DNA from: Buchnera aphidicola (Hyperomyzus lactucae)
GTDB taxonomy: Bacteria; Pseudomonadota; Gammaproteobacteria; Enterobacterales; Enterobacteriaceae
Direction of reading: 5' to 3'
Assembly (NCBI RefSeq): GCF_005081705.1
Contig: NZ_CP034876.1
Location: forward strand, 387,863 to 451,862
Length of the DNA: 64,000 nt
This document shows, piece by piece, positions 41,193 through 50,706 of the stretch; positions within the stretch are counted from its first letter, which is position 1; each line of letters starts with the position of its first letter. A program made the position numbers and the translations under genes. The notes under the pieces are model-generated. The model was given only the letters and a program-made list of their open reading frames with translations. It was not told where the DNA came from and did no database searches.

Positions 41193-41585
41193 TTAACGTT
41201 TAGAAAATTGTGGACGTTTTCTGGCTTTACGCAAACCTATTTTTTTACGTTCAACTTGACGAGAATCTCGAGTCACAAATCCAGATTTTCTCAATTCAAA
41301 ACGCAGCGATTGATTGTATTTGATCAAAGCACGAGTTATACCCTGACGAATCGCGCCTGCCTGACCAGAAATCCCCCCCCCTCTAACCGTAATATAAATA
41401 TCAAATTTATTTATTAAATCAACTAATTCCAATGGTTGACGAACAATCATACAAGAAGTTTCACGACCAAAATACTCATGTAACGAACGTTTGTTTACAA
41501 CAATTTTTCCATCTCCAGACCTAAGAAAAACTCTAGCGGAAGAACTTTTACGACGACCAGTACCATAATTCTGATTATTAACCAT
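41193..41585 (-). CDS. rpsI: 30S ribosomal protein S9
   Basis: Its C-terminal tail reaches the P site and contacts initiator tRNA. The start [20 protein letters not shown] and the C-terminus [11 protein letters not shown] with terminal Arg are conserved. 130 residues, the E. coli length. The codons for GGG in VRGGGISGQ form an uninterrupted run of nine Gs on the coding strand (41373-41381), very unusual in this AT-rich genome. Follows rplM, as in E. coli. Confidence 0.97.
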   Translation of the reverse strand: MVNNQNYGTGRRKSSSARVFLRSGDGKIVVNKRSLHEYFGRETSCMIVRQPLELVDLINKFDIYITVRGGGISGQAGAIRQGITRALIKYNQSLRFELRKSGFVTRDSRQVERKKIGLRKARKRPQFSKR

Positions 41586-41603
41586 TTATTGTATACCTCT
41601 ATA

Positions 41604-42032
41604 TCAAATATCTAATAATTTGGGACATTGAGCCTTATGATTATGATATTCATTAGGAAAAACTTTTAATTTTTTAAACATGGAGCGTCCTAAAGAACCT
41701 TTTGGTAACATGCCTTTTACGGCAATTTCTATCACTCTTTCTGGATGACGACAAATCATTTCTTCAAACCTAGATTGTTTCATGCCACCCACATAACCTG
41801 TATGATGATAATAAATTTTATTAATCTTTTTCTTTCCTGTAACTAATATTTTAGAAGCATTCAATACAATAATATAGTCTCCAGTATCAATATGGGGAGT
41901 ATACTCTGCTTTATGCTTACCTCTTAAACGATACGATAATGCACTTGCTAATCTACCTAATATTTTATTAGTTGCATCTATATAATACCAACTTCTTTTA
42001 ATATCATTTGATTTAGCTGAAAAAGTTTTCAT
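41604..42032 (-). CDS. rplM: 50S ribosomal protein L13
   Basis: Early-assembly protein of the large subunit, binding 23S rRNA near L20 and L3. Family features: [16 protein letters not shown] near the start, [37 protein letters not shown]. 142 residues, the E. coli length. Eighteen bases before rpsI in the usual operon. The promoter must lie in the 191-base gap to pheA, which is divergent. Confidence 0.97.
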   Translation of the reverse strand: MKTFSAKSNDIKRSWYYIDATNKILGRLASALSYRLRGKHKAEYTPHIDTGDYIIVLNASKILVTGKKKINKIYYHHTGYVGGMKQSRFEEMICRHPERVIEIAVKGMLPKGSLGRSMFKKLKVFPNEYHNHKAQCPKLLDI

Positions 42033-42223
42033 GTAAAACCTACTTAAATATAATTATTTATATAGAAAATAATACTATGATTAGAATTAATAAGATATAG
42101 TAAATATATTTTGCTAAAAATATTTTTTTGAAGTTTTTTTATATATAATTTACTGATATTTCTTTTAAAAAAACATTCTATCTTTAATAATAAATATATT
42201 ACATATTTTATAGGTAATAAATT

Positions 42224-43363
42224 ATGCCTGGTAAAAATTCTTTATTAGTCTTTCGAAACGAAATCAATGATATTGATAAAAAAATACTACAATTGTTAGC
42301 AGAAAGAAAAAATCTAGTATTAAAAATAGCAAAATCTAAAATAGAAAATAATCAAGCTATACGAGATGTAGAACGCGAAAAAAAAATATTACAAAACTTA
42401 ATTATTCTAGGGAAAAAAAATCATTTAGCACCGGAGTATATAACACGATTATTTCAATTAATAATTGAAGAATCTGTATGTACTCAACAAGAATTATTAA
42501 AAAAATTTTGCTATGATAATAAATTAACTCTTGCTAGTTTTTCTTTTCTTGGTCCGAAAGGTTCTTATTCTCACATTGCTGCTTGCAAATATGCAAATCG
42601 AAACTTGAAAACATGTATTACAAAAGAATGTTTAACGTTTGAAGAAGTAATTCTATCAGTTGAAAATAATCAAGCAGATTATGCCGTTTTACCAATAGAA
42701 AATACTTGTTCTGGTTCTATTTATGAGGTTTTTGATTTATTAAAAAAAACTAATTTATTTATTGTTGGAGAAATTAATATTTTTATAAACCACTGCTTAC
42801 TTGCAATTAAAAAAATTGAATTACAAAAAATTCGAACAGTATACAGTCATCCTCAACCATTTCAACAATGTAGTAAATTTATCCAACAGTTTCCAGAATG
42901 GAAAATTAAATATACTAAAAGTACATCAGATGCTATGAAAAAAATTATTAAATATAATAATGTTACTAATGCAGCATTGGGGAGTGAAATTGGTAGTAAA
43001 ATTTACGGATTAAATGTTTTATCTAAAAATCTAGCAAATAAAGAGAAAAATATCACAAGATTTATTTTTTTGCAGAGAAATCCCATTAATATATCTGAAA
43101 AAATACCAACTAAAACAACATTGATATTTAGTACCAGACAAGAATCAGGAACTCTTTCCAAAGTACTATTAATATTAAAAGAACAAAATTTAATTATGAG
43201 AAAATTAACTTCTAAAACAGATTATAGAAACCCATGGGAAGAAGTTTTTTGTATTGATATTCAAGTAAATTTGTCATCAAAAATTATGCAAGAAACGCTC
43301 GACAAAATTAACAAAATTACTAATTTTACAAAGGTTTTAGGTTGTTATCCCAGTGAAATATAG
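42224..43363 (+). CDS. pheA: Bifunctional chorismate mutase / prephenate dehydratase
   Basis: Converts chorismate to prephenate and then phenylpyruvate for phenylalanine, a key nutrient supplied to aphids. The N-terminal mutase helix (RNEINDIDKKILQLLAERK, residues about 11-29) is followed by the dehydratase domain (FLGPKGSYSH, IENTCSGSIYE, YSHPQPFQQC) and an ACT-like regulatory domain. The Phe-binding motifs there are altered: GALV of E. coli is GTLS (codons 43148-43159) and ESRP is TSKT (43208-43219), while GNPWEE-like RNPWEE is kept. 379 residues against 386. No pheL leader or attenuator is visible upstream. Confidence 0.96.
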   Translation: MPGKNSLLVFRNEINDIDKKILQLLAERKNLVLKIAKSKIENNQAIRDVEREKKILQNLIILGKKNHLAPEYITRLFQLIIEESVCTQQELLKKFCYDNKLTLASFSFLGPKGSYSHIAACKYANRNLKTCITKECLTFEEVILSVENNQADYAVLPIENTCSGSIYEVFDLLKKTNLFIVGEINIFINHCLLAIKKIELQKIRTVYSHPQPFQQCSKFIQQFPEWKIKYTKSTSDAMKKIIKYNNVTNAALGSEIGSKIYGLNVLSKNLANKEKNITRFIFLQRNPINISEKIPTKTTLIFSTRQESGTLSKVLLILKEQNLIMRKLTSKTDYRNPWEEVFCIDIQVNLSSKIMQETLDKINKITNFTKVLGCYPSEI

Positions 43364-43520
43364 TCCCAATAGTACCATAAAATTTTTAAGAAATATTATA
43401 ATAAAAATACTATTATTTTTTTTAAAAATACAATTCCTTTTAGATGAAATAAATATTATTTTAAAAAGATAATAATTGTCTTAAAAAAAATATTAAAAAT
43501 TTCAATATGAGCAATAAATA

Positions 43521-44876
43521 ATGTTTAATAACTTAACTCAGCGTCTTTCACAAAGCTTACAAAAAATTATAAGTAAAGGAAGACTTACAGAAGAAAATAT
43601 TAAAAAAACTATACGTGAAGTACGTAAAGCATTATTAGAAGCAGATGTAACATTGTCAGTAATAAAAAAATTTATAGAAAATGTTAAAAATAAATCTATT
43701 GGTAATGAAATAAACAAAAGTTTAACTCCTGGTCAAGAATTTATAAAAATAGTTAAAAATGAATTAATATTTACAATGGGTGAAAAAAATAATACTTTAA
43801 ATTTATCTATTGAACCACCAGCAGTTATATTATTCATTGGTTTACAAGGAGCAGGAAAAACTACTAGTGTAGCAAAATTGGGAAAATGGATAAAAGATAA
43901 ACATAAGAAAAAAATACTAATTGTATCTACTGATATTTATCGTGCTGCAGCTATTAAACAACTTCAGATATTATCTGAACAAATAGAAATAGATTTTTTT
44001 TCATCAAATAAAAATCAAACGCCAGTAGAAATAACTGCACAAGCAATGAAATATGCAAAACTAAAATTATATGATATTTTATTGATTGATACAGCAGGTC
44101 GTTTACATATCGATAAGAAAATGATGAATGAAATTCAAGAAATACAAGATTTATCAAAACCGATTGAAACATTATTAATAGTAGACTCTATGATGGGTCA
44201 AGATGCTATCAATATGGCGAAAATATTTAATAATGATTTATTGATATCTGGTATAATATTAACTAAAACAGATGGTGATTCTAGAAATGGAATTGCTCTA
44301 TCTATGCGTTACATCACTAAAAAACCTATTAAATTTATAGGAACAGGAGAAAAAATAACAGAATTAGAAGCATTTCATCCTGAAAGAATAGCTGATAGAA
44401 TTCTAGGGATGAACGATGTGATGTCTCTTATTGAAGATATAGAAGAAAAAGTAGATAAATCTCAGATTCAAAAATTAACAAAAAAACTAAAAAAAGGTCA
44501 TGATTTTAATTTAAATGATTTTTTAATGCAAATTAAACAAATGAAAAAAATCGGAGGTTTAAATTATTTTATAGATAAACTTCCTAAAAATAATCAATTA
44601 TCTAATAATATATCTTTATTAAATACAGACAAAAACACTCTTGATAAAGCAGAAGCTATGATAGCTTCTATGACTCCTCAAGAAAGAAAAAACCCAATGA
44701 TTATTAAAGGTTCAAGAAAACGTAGAATAGCATCAGGTTCTGGAACAAAAATACAAGATATCAATCAATTATTAAAAAATTTTGATAGCATAAAAAGAAT
44801 TATGAAAAAAATAAAAACTAGTGGTATTGCAAAAGTAATGCGTGAAATCAAAAACATACTTCCTAAAAATTTTTAA
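43521..44876 (+). CDS. ffh: Signal recognition particle protein Ffh
   Basis: SRP54 GTPase binding signal sequences and 4.5S RNA to deliver membrane proteins to FtsY. N domain helices, then the G domain with GLQGAGKTT (107-115), DTAGRLH near 190 and TKTDGDSRNG; the methionine-rich M domain (about 300-430) with SGTKIQDINQLLKNF carries the RNA-binding helix-turn-helix. 451 residues against 453. First of the ffh-rpsP-rimM-trmD-rplS cluster, the same as in E. coli. Confidence 0.97.
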   Translation: MFNNLTQRLSQSLQKIISKGRLTEENIKKTIREVRKALLEADVTLSVIKKFIENVKNKSIGNEINKSLTPGQEFIKIVKNELIFTMGEKNNTLNLSIEPPAVILFIGLQGAGKTTSVAKLGKWIKDKHKKKILIVSTDIYRAAAIKQLQILSEQIEIDFFSSNKNQTPVEITAQAMKYAKLKLYDILLIDTAGRLHIDKKMMNEIQEIQDLSKPIETLLIVDSMMGQDAINMAKIFNNDLLISGIILTKTDGDSRNGIALSMRYITKKPIKFIGTGEKITELEAFHPERIADRILGMNDVMSLIEDIEEKVDKSQIQKLTKKLKKGHDFNLNDFLMQIKQMKKIGGLNYFIDKLPKNNQLSNNISLLNTDKNTLDKAEAMIASMTPQERKNPMIIKGSRKRRIASGSGTKIQDINQLLKNFDSIKRIMKKIKTSGIAKVMREIKNILPKNF

Positions 44877-44968
44877 ATCAACATATATACATTAGAATAA
44901 ATTTTATATGGGTCGTATAAACAATTCATTCTCATCTCAATTTAATAACTTTTTAAGAAGAAAAATAT

Positions 44969-45226
44969 ATGGTAAAAATTCGTTTAGCTCGATATGGAAC
45001 AAAAAAACGCCCTTTTTATAAAATAGTAGTAGCTGATAGTCGTTTTCCTAGAGATGGACGTTTTATTGAACGTTTAGGTTATTTTAACCCTATTGCTAGA
45101 GGAAAATCTGATCCACTTAAATTGAATTTAGAACGTATTAAATATTGGATAAATAAAGGTGCTCAAATGTCAGAAAGAAGCAAAAAATTAATAAAATCAT
45201 TAAATACAAAAGAGGTAGCATTGTAA
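44969..45226 (+). CDS. rpsP: 30S ribosomal protein S16
   Basis: 16S rRNA-binding assembly protein. [29 protein letters not shown] start, [16 protein letters not shown] and [12 protein letters not shown] are all standard. 85 residues against 82. The rimM frame appears to begin within its last codons, overlapping the stop, which suggests tight coupling. Confidence 0.97.
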   Translation: MVKIRLARYGTKKRPFYKIVVADSRFPRDGRFIERLGYFNPIARGKSDPLKLNLERIKYWINKGAQMSERSKKLIKSLNTKEVAL

Positions 45227-45750
45227 ATATTAGTATTAATAAACCATTTAAACCATTATTAATTGGAAAAGTTGGAAAAGCTTATGGAATATTAGGTTGG
45301 ATCAGTGTTTTTTCTTTTACAGAGAAAGAGGAAAAAATATTTAAATATCTTCCATGGTTTTTTTACAAAGAAAAAAAATGGACAAAAGTACAAATTAATA
45401 ATTGGAAAAAACATAAAAATAATTTTATTGTACAAATAAAAGGAATTTCTGATCGTTCAAAAGCTAGAAAAGTGACTAATTCAGATATACTTATTAGTAA
45501 GCACAAATTACCTTCATTAAAAAAAAATGAATACTATTGGAACGATATTATTAATTATGAAGTATTTAATGTAGATAAACACTATTTAGGAAAAGTAACT
45601 AGTTTAATAAGAACAAAAAACAATGATATTTTAATAATCAAAAACTCATTAGAAAAATTTAATAAAAATATTTTGATTCCTTTTATTGAGAATCAAATAA
45701 TAAAAAATATAGATACTCATTATAAATATATAACAGTTCAATGGAATTAA
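45220..45750 (+). CDS. rimM: Ribosome maturation factor RimM, apparent AUU start
   Basis: Needed for 30S head maturation together with S19. The open frame runs from 45157 to 45750 with no ATG, GTG or TTG at the N-terminus; the first such codon is GTG 45472, in mid-protein. The upstream part is clearly RimM ([20 protein letters not shown], then [18 protein letters not shown]), and the C-terminal PRC-barrel half follows ([22 protein letters not shown]). The best start is ATT 45220, four bases after AGAGG and overlapping the rpsP stop; ATT 45229 is an alternative. About 176 residues against 182. Either a rare AUU start or a mutated start codon. Confidence 0.85.
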   Translation: MVNISINKPFKPLLIGKVGKAYGILGWISVFSFTEKEEKIFKYLPWFFYKEKKWTKVQINNWKKHKNNFIVQIKGISDRSKARKVTNSDILISKHKLPSLKKNEYYWNDIINYEVFNVDKHYLGKVTSLIRTKNNDILIIKNSLEKFNKNILIPFIENQIIKNIDTHYKYITVQWN

Positions 45751-45764
45751 ATAGTGTAATTAAT

Positions 45765-46475
45765 ATGAATAAAGAAAATAATAATACTTTAATATGGTTT
45801 AATGTAATTACTATTTTTCCAGAAATGTTTCATGCAATGACTAACTATGGCCTAATCGGAAAAGCTATTAAAAAAAAAATTATTAATATTAATCTTTTAA
45901 ACCCACGAAATTTCACTGAAAATAAATATAAATCTATCGACGATCGTCCTTATGGAGGGGGACCAGGTATGTTAATGAGTGTTAAACCACTCCATCTAGC
46001 CATTCAACATGCAAAATCTATATCAAAAGAAGCAACTGTTATTTATTTAACCCCTCAAGGGAAAACACTAGAACAAAATCATATACCACAATTGATCAAG
46101 AAGAAAAAAATTATTTTTATATGCGGTCGATATGATGGTATAGATCAAAGAATAATTGATGATCAAGTGAATGAAGAATGGTCTATTGGTAATTATATTA
46201 TTACTGGCGGAGAATTAGCTGCAATGGTTATGATTGATTCTATATCTAGATTAATTCCCGGTGTTATTAAAACAAAACAATCAATAGAAGATGATTCTTT
46301 TTCTAAAAATTTACTTGATTACCCTAGTTATACTCGACCTAAAAAAATACATAACATGTCGGTTCCTAAAGTATTATTATCCGGGAATCACGAAAAAATT
46401 CGACTCTGGCGTTTACAACAATCTCTTGGTAAAACATGGATCAAACGTCCTGATCTTTTAAAAAAAAAAAATTAA
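45765..46475 (+). CDS. trmD: tRNA (guanine-37-N1) methyltransferase, frameshifted near the C-terminus
   Basis: Makes m1G37 beside the anticodon, preventing +1 frameshifting. SPOUT features are clear: FNVITIFPEMF, DDRPYGGGPGMLM, ICGRYDGIDQR, EEWSIGNYIITGGELA. I start at ATG 45765; ATG 45741 is an alternative overlapping rimM. The frame stops at 46473 directly after an A12 run (46460-46471). Beyond it, another frame (46472-46537) encodes LTKEEKKLLDEFKNNREKNN-Y, resembling the normal TrmD end. One extra A would give 257 residues against 255 in E. coli; as written it has 236. Confidence 0.93.
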   Translation: MNKENNNTLIWFNVITIFPEMFHAMTNYGLIGKAIKKKIININLLNPRNFTENKYKSIDDRPYGGGPGMLMSVKPLHLAIQHAKSISKEATVIYLTPQGKTLEQNHIPQLIKKKKIIFICGRYDGIDQRIIDDQVNEEWSIGNYIITGGELAAMVMIDSISRLIPGVIKTKQSIEDDSFSKNLLDYPSYTRPKKIHNMSVPKVLLSGNHEKIRLWRLQQSLGKTWIKRPDLLKKKN

Positions 46476-46537
46476 CTAAAGAAGAAAAAAAACTCTTAGA
46501 TGAATTTAAAAACAATAGAGAAAAAAATAATTATTAA
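46460..46537 (+). pseudogene. trmD: Displaced trmD C-terminal segment after an A12 tract
   Basis: From 46472 to the TAA at 46535-46537 a 21-codon frame continues the TrmD C-terminus out of phase. The change lies in the 12-A run. A single inserted A (genomic repair or RNA polymerase slippage) would fuse it to the main frame. Confidence 0.8.
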
Positions 46538-46570
46538 TTTTTTTAATTATTTTGCTTACAGGAAAAAATA

Positions 46571-46918
46571 ATGCTCAGTATAATTGAAAAAATAGAAAAA
46601 AAACAACTAAAAAAAAATATACCTATTTTTAGACCGGGAGATACTGTAGAAGTAAAAGTATGGGTCATTGAAGGTTCTAAAAAACGTTTACAATCTTTTG
46701 AAGGTATAGTTATAGCAATAAAAAATCGTTCTTTAAATTCATCTTTTACTGTACGTAAAATTTCTAATGGAGAAGGTATTGAACGTGTTTTTCAAACACA
46801 TTCACATAGCATTAATGAAATTCTTATAAAAAGAAAAGGATTAGTCAGACAAGCAAAATTGTATTATTTAAGAAATCTTACTGGTAAAGCTGCACGTATT
46901 AGAGAAAGATTAAATTAA
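46571..46918 (+). CDS. rplS: 50S ribosomal protein L19
   Basis: Sits at the subunit interface, part of bridge B8. [26 protein letters not shown] start, [11 protein letters not shown] and the C-terminal [18 protein letters not shown] are conserved. 115 residues, as in E. coli. Last gene of the ffh/rpsP cluster and followed by a good terminator. Confidence 0.97.
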   Translation: MLSIIEKIEKKQLKKNIPIFRPGDTVEVKVWVIEGSKKRLQSFEGIVIAIKNRSLNSSFTVRKISNGEGIERVFQTHSHSINEILIKRKGLVRQAKLYYLRNLTGKAARIRERLN

Positions 46919-46936
46919 TTTTAAAAATGATTCAAT

Positions 46937-46973
46937 ATGCAGTCATGACATAATTCTTGACTGCATTATTTTT
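46937..46973 (+). terminator. Terminator after rplS
   Basis: ATGCAGTCA (46937-46945) and TGACTGCAT (46958-46966) pair perfectly over nine bases with a 12-base loop, followed by TATTTTT. It closes the rpsP-rimM-trmD-rplS transcript and lies between this and the convergent tldD. Confidence 0.8.
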
Positions 46974-47012
46974 ATAATATTTTTTTCATAAAGAATTTTT
47001 ATTTAAAAAAAA

Positions 47013-48464
47013 TTAAACAGTTCCACCTATAGTCAAATTTTCTAATTTAACAGATGGCTGTCCTATTCCGACTGGAATATTTTGACCATCTTTTCCACAT
47101 ACTCCCGTTCCTTGATCCATTCTTAAATCATCTCCAACCATTGATATTTTTTGCATAACTTCTAAACCAGATCCTATCAATGTTGTATTTTTAATTGGTG
47201 TAACAATTTTTCCTTTTTTTATTAAGTAAGCTTCTGAAGTAGAAAAAACAAATTTTCCAGAAGTAATATCAACTTGACCTCCAGAAAAATTTATAGCATA
47301 TATGCCATAGTCTACACTTTTAATTATATCATCGATTTTAGATATTCCAGATAACATGTAAGTATTAGTCATACGTGGCATAGGTAAGCATGCATAAGAT
47401 TCACGACGTCCATTTCCAGTAGATTCTGTACCCATTAAACGTGCATTAAGCTTGTCTTGCATATATTTTTTTAATATTCCATTTTTGATTAAAACGTTAT
47501 ATTGACCCGGAGTACCTTCATCATCAATACTTAATGAACCACGTTGATCTTGAATAGTACCATCATCAATAATAGTACATAGTTCTGATGCAACTTTTTT
47601 ACCAATCATATTAGTAAATATTGAAGTTTTTCTTCTATTGAAATCGCCTTCTAAACCATGACCCACTGCTTCATGCAATAATACACCTGGCCATCCAGAA
47701 CCTAGAACTACAGGAAATGTTCCTGAAGGAGCTTCTTGAGAAGATAAATTTAATAATGCTATACGAACAGCTTCTCTTGACCAATGATCAATTCTTGTTT
47801 CTTTTGAAAAATCATCTTTATTTAAAAAAAAGTTATAATCAGTACGACTTCCTCCTCCACTACGACCACGTTCTCTTTTTCCATGATCTTCCACTAAAAC
47901 ACTAATTGAAAATTGTACTAATGGTCTTATATCTGAAGCTAAATTACCATCGGTAGAAGCAACTAAAATATGTTCATATGATCCTGTTAAAGTTGCATTT
48001 ACTTCTATAACACGATGATCAAGACTACGTGCTATATGATCTGCTCGATAAAGAAGATCAATTTTTTCTCTAGAAGAGAATATTTTTAAAGGATTTATAG
48101 TACTATAAAAAGGTTTATTTTTTTTCGTTAATAATTTCCTTGTACTTCCTGGATCTTTATTTAAAATAATACTACGAGCTTTATCAGTACTATTTCTTAG
48201 AGATACTTTAGATATCTGATCTGCATATGCAAATCCCGTACTTTCTCCACTAATAGCTCTAACGCCAATACCTTGATCAGAATGATAGCTTCCTTCTTTT
48301 ATAATTCCATTTTCAAGAAACCAAGATTCATGAAGGTGAGATTGAAAATAAAGATCTCCATAATCTAACTGATAAGTACAAAGTTCTTCTAAAGCCACAG
48401 AAAGATCTTGATGATTTATTTTATTTTCAGTTAATAAAGATTCAGTAACTAATTCAAATGTCAT
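47013..48464 (-). CDS. tldD: Metalloprotease subunit TldD
   Basis: Active subunit of the TldD/TldE zinc protease, which in E. coli matures microcin B17 and degrades CcdA and peptides. The zinc motif [15 protein letters not shown] (HExxxH) lies near residue 265. C-terminal GGTV end and [18 protein letters not shown] are typical. 483 residues against 481. Its partner TldE (PmbA) is not in this window. Divergent from aroQ. Confidence 0.95.
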   Translation of the reverse strand: MTFELVTESLLTENKINHQDLSVALEELCTYQLDYGDLYFQSHLHESWFLENGIIKEGSYHSDQGIGVRAISGESTGFAYADQISKVSLRNSTDKARSIILNKDPGSTRKLLTKKNKPFYSTINPLKIFSSREKIDLLYRADHIARSLDHRVIEVNATLTGSYEHILVASTDGNLASDIRPLVQFSISVLVEDHGKRERGRSGGGSRTDYNFFLNKDDFSKETRIDHWSREAVRIALLNLSSQEAPSGTFPVVLGSGWPGVLLHEAVGHGLEGDFNRRKTSIFTNMIGKKVASELCTIIDDGTIQDQRGSLSIDDEGTPGQYNVLIKNGILKKYMQDKLNARLMGTESTGNGRRESYACLPMPRMTNTYMLSGISKIDDIIKSVDYGIYAINFSGGQVDITSGKFVFSTSEAYLIKKGKIVTPIKNTTLIGSGLEVMQKISMVGDDLRMDQGTGVCGKDGQNIPVGIGQPSVKLENLTIGGTV

Positions 48465-48625
48465 TTAAACTCACTTAATTTATAATAATATTATAAATAT
48501 CTATTATAAAAGATAAAATAAAAAAATAAAAAATATTTTTTAGAAAAAAGTATTATATAATATTTTAAAAAAATTATGGTTTTTTATATTAACTATATTA
48601 TTATTGCAAGAGATAAAAATTAAAC

Positions 48626-49078
48626 ATGAAAAATATACTTTTGATAAATGGACCCAATTTAAATCTTTTAGGAACAAGAGAAACTGAAATTTATGGAAAA
48701 ATCACTTTATCTGACTTATTAAATAATTTAAAAATAAAAGCTAAAAAACTTAATATATCTTTACAACACGTACAATCTAATGCAGAACATATTTTAATTG
48801 ATACTATTCATTCTGCAAAGAAAACTAATATTAGTTATATTATTATAAATCCAGCAGCATTCACACATACTAGTATAGCAATAAGAGATGCACTACTTAC
48901 AGTTAATATTCCTTTTATTGAAGTACATATTTCAAATATTTATGCCAGAGAACAATTTCGTTCTCATTCGTGGTTATCTGATGTTTCTAATGGTGTAATT
49001 TGTGGACTAGGTTTAGATGGTTACTATTGGGCGTTAAAGACTATATCTAATAGACTTGTTAATTTCGATAAAAAATAA
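48626..49078 (+). CDS. aroQ: 3-dehydroquinate dehydratase, type II
   Basis: Third step of the shikimate pathway to chorismate. This is the dodecameric type II enzyme, not the type I AroD of E. coli: [18 protein letters not shown] places R18 and the catalytic Y23, then [10 protein letters not shown] with N75, and [13 protein letters not shown] with E99, H101 and R108. 150 residues. In many gammaproteobacteria aroQ precedes accBC and fis lies some genes beyond; here the intervening genes are gone and aroQ faces fis. Confidence 0.96.
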   Translation: MKNILLINGPNLNLLGTRETEIYGKITLSDLLNNLKIKAKKLNISLQHVQSNAEHILIDTIHSAKKTNISYIIINPAAFTHTSIAIRDALLTVNIPFIEVHISNIYAREQFRSHSWLSDVSNGVICGLGLDGYYWALKTISNRLVNFDKK

Positions 49079-49131
49079 AAAAATTTATACTAATTGAAAA
49101 ATATTTTTTAATTTTCAAAAATATATTTTTT

Positions 49132-49172
49132 TTGCACTCTCTTTATTTCTTATATTAAGATAGAAAGTGCAA
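49132..49172. other. Stem-loop between convergent aroQ and fis
   Basis: TTGCACT-C-TCT and AGA-A-AGTGCAA form a ten-pair stem with one mismatch and a loop of over 15 bases. No U-run follows on either strand, so it is not a textbook terminator, but it sits between two convergent stops and may stabilise 3' ends. Confidence 0.5.
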
Positions 49173-49179
49173 TAAAACA

Positions 49180-49476
49180 TTAATGCATACCGTATTTTTT
49201 TAATTTCTTGCGTAATGTACTACGATTTATACCCAGCATCAAAGCTGCTCGTGTTTGATTACCTCTAGTATATTGCATAATCATATCTAAAAGCGGTTGC
49301 TCCAATTCAGTTAATGCTAATTCATATAAATTATTTACACATTTACCATTTAAATTTAATAAATAATATTTTAAAGATTGTTTAACTGATTCACGTAAAG
49401 TTTTTTTTATGATTTTATCTGAAGAACTTGTAGTAGATATAACTAAAAATTCTGTATTTGCTGTTTTTTCTAGCAT
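49180..49476 (-). CDS. fis: DNA-binding protein Fis
   Basis: Nucleoid protein that bends DNA and activates rRNA and tRNA promoters in relatives. The C-terminal helix-turn-helix [20 protein letters not shown] (about residues 72-91) and [14 protein letters not shown] are nearly identical to E. coli; the N-terminal beta-hairpin region is diverged. Start at the second of two adjacent ATGs gives 98 residues, the E. coli length. In E. coli dusB is cotranscribed upstream; it is absent here, so fis has its own promoter. One of very few transcription regulators in this window. Confidence 0.96.
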   Translation of the reverse strand: MLEKTANTEFLVISTTSSSDKIIKKTLRESVKQSLKYYLLNLNGKCVNNLYELALTELEQPLLDMIMQYTRGNQTRAALMLGINRSTLRKKLKKYGMH

Positions 49477-49624
49477 CATACGATTAACTCTTTATTTTTT
49501 AAAATATTTGAACGAAAAAATAAAAATATTAATAAGTGAGACAATATATTTTAATTTTTTTAATAAAATAAATAATATGTTTTATTTGAAAAAATACAAT
49601 AAATAAAAATAACTTTTTATTTTT

Positions 49625-50572
49625 CTATAACAGGAGAAGAAGATCTTGCATATCTTGGGGAAGAGGTATGGTCCAAGACATTAAATTATGAGTAATGGGA
49701 TGCTTAAAAGAAAGATGACTTGCATGTAATGCTTGACGAGAAAATTCAGATATTTTCTCGCTTTTTTCATCTTTTTTATAATTTATTCGACGATGAATAC
49801 CACTATAACAAGGATCTCCAACTAAAGGATATTTGATATATAACATATGCACACGAATTTGATGTGTACGTCCTGTTTCTAATCGAACTAGTATATGTGT
49901 ATGACATCTAAAACGATGAATTATTTTATAATGTGTAACTGATTTTTTTCCTAGATGATGAACTGTCATACATGTTCTTTTAGTACGATGACGCATTATA
50001 GGCTGATTTATAGTTCCACCAGAAATCATTTTTCCTGTAACAACTGCTTGATATTCTCGAATAATTTTTCTTTTTTTTAAAAGATTTAATAAATAATTAT
50101 AAGAAAAAACCGTTTTTGCAATTACCATTAATCCACTAGTGTCTTTATCTAAACGATGAATAATACCTGCACGAGGTAAATCTTTAATATTTTTATAATG
50201 ATATAATAAAGCATTTAAAATTGTTCCTTGATTATTTCCAGAACCAGGATGAACAACTAAACCAACAGGTTTATTAATTACTAATATATCACGATCTTCG
50301 TAGATAATATCCAAAATAATATTTTCAGGAATATCAAATAAAACATTTTCAACAAAAGGATAAATAGTGATTTCTTCCCCCCCTAATATTTTTTTATCAG
50401 GTTGATTAACAACTTTTTTGTTCAGAAATACTTGATTTTTAAGAATTAATTTTTTTAAATAAGCACGAGAATATTGTTTGAATAATTTAGCTAATACTTG
50501 ATCTAATCTTTGTCCTGATAAAGAAAAACAAGATACAATTGCATTCAATTCTATTTTTTTCAATATAATCAT
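49625..50572 (-). CDS. rluD: 23S rRNA pseudouridine(1911/1915/1917) synthase
   Basis: Modifies helix 69 at the decoding interface, important for ribosome assembly and release-factor function. N-terminal S4 domain (SGQRLDQVLAKLFKQYSR), then the RluA-type catalytic domain with D142 in HRLDKDTSGLMVIAKT, and LETGRTHQIRVHM later. 315 residues against 326, C-terminally shorter. Divergent from bamD, the E. coli rluD/yfiO arrangement. Confidence 0.96.
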   Translation of the reverse strand: MIILKKIELNAIVSCFSLSGQRLDQVLAKLFKQYSRAYLKKLILKNQVFLNKKVVNQPDKKILGGEEITIYPFVENVLFDIPENIILDIIYEDRDILVINKPVGLVVHPGSGNNQGTILNALLYHYKNIKDLPRAGIIHRLDKDTSGLMVIAKTVFSYNYLLNLLKKRKIIREYQAVVTGKMISGGTINQPIMRHRTKRTCMTVHHLGKKSVTHYKIIHRFRCHTHILVRLETGRTHQIRVHMLYIKYPLVGDPCYSGIHRRINYKKDEKSEKISEFSRQALHASHLSFKHPITHNLMSWTIPLPQDMQDLLLLL

Positions 50573-50706
50573 CCTTATATTTATAATAAATATTTTTTAT
50601 TAGATTAAAACTAAATCTTTAATTTTTATAAATATGATATTCTATACTATTCTGAACATAAATATTTTTAATAAAAATTTTATTAAATTACATTGAATAC
50701 ATCCTA

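Noticed and set aside
44881-44968. Possible small gene between ffh and rpsP
   Set aside because: Only 92 bases with no start and ribosome site combination leading to a meaningful frame; best seen as the rpsP leader.
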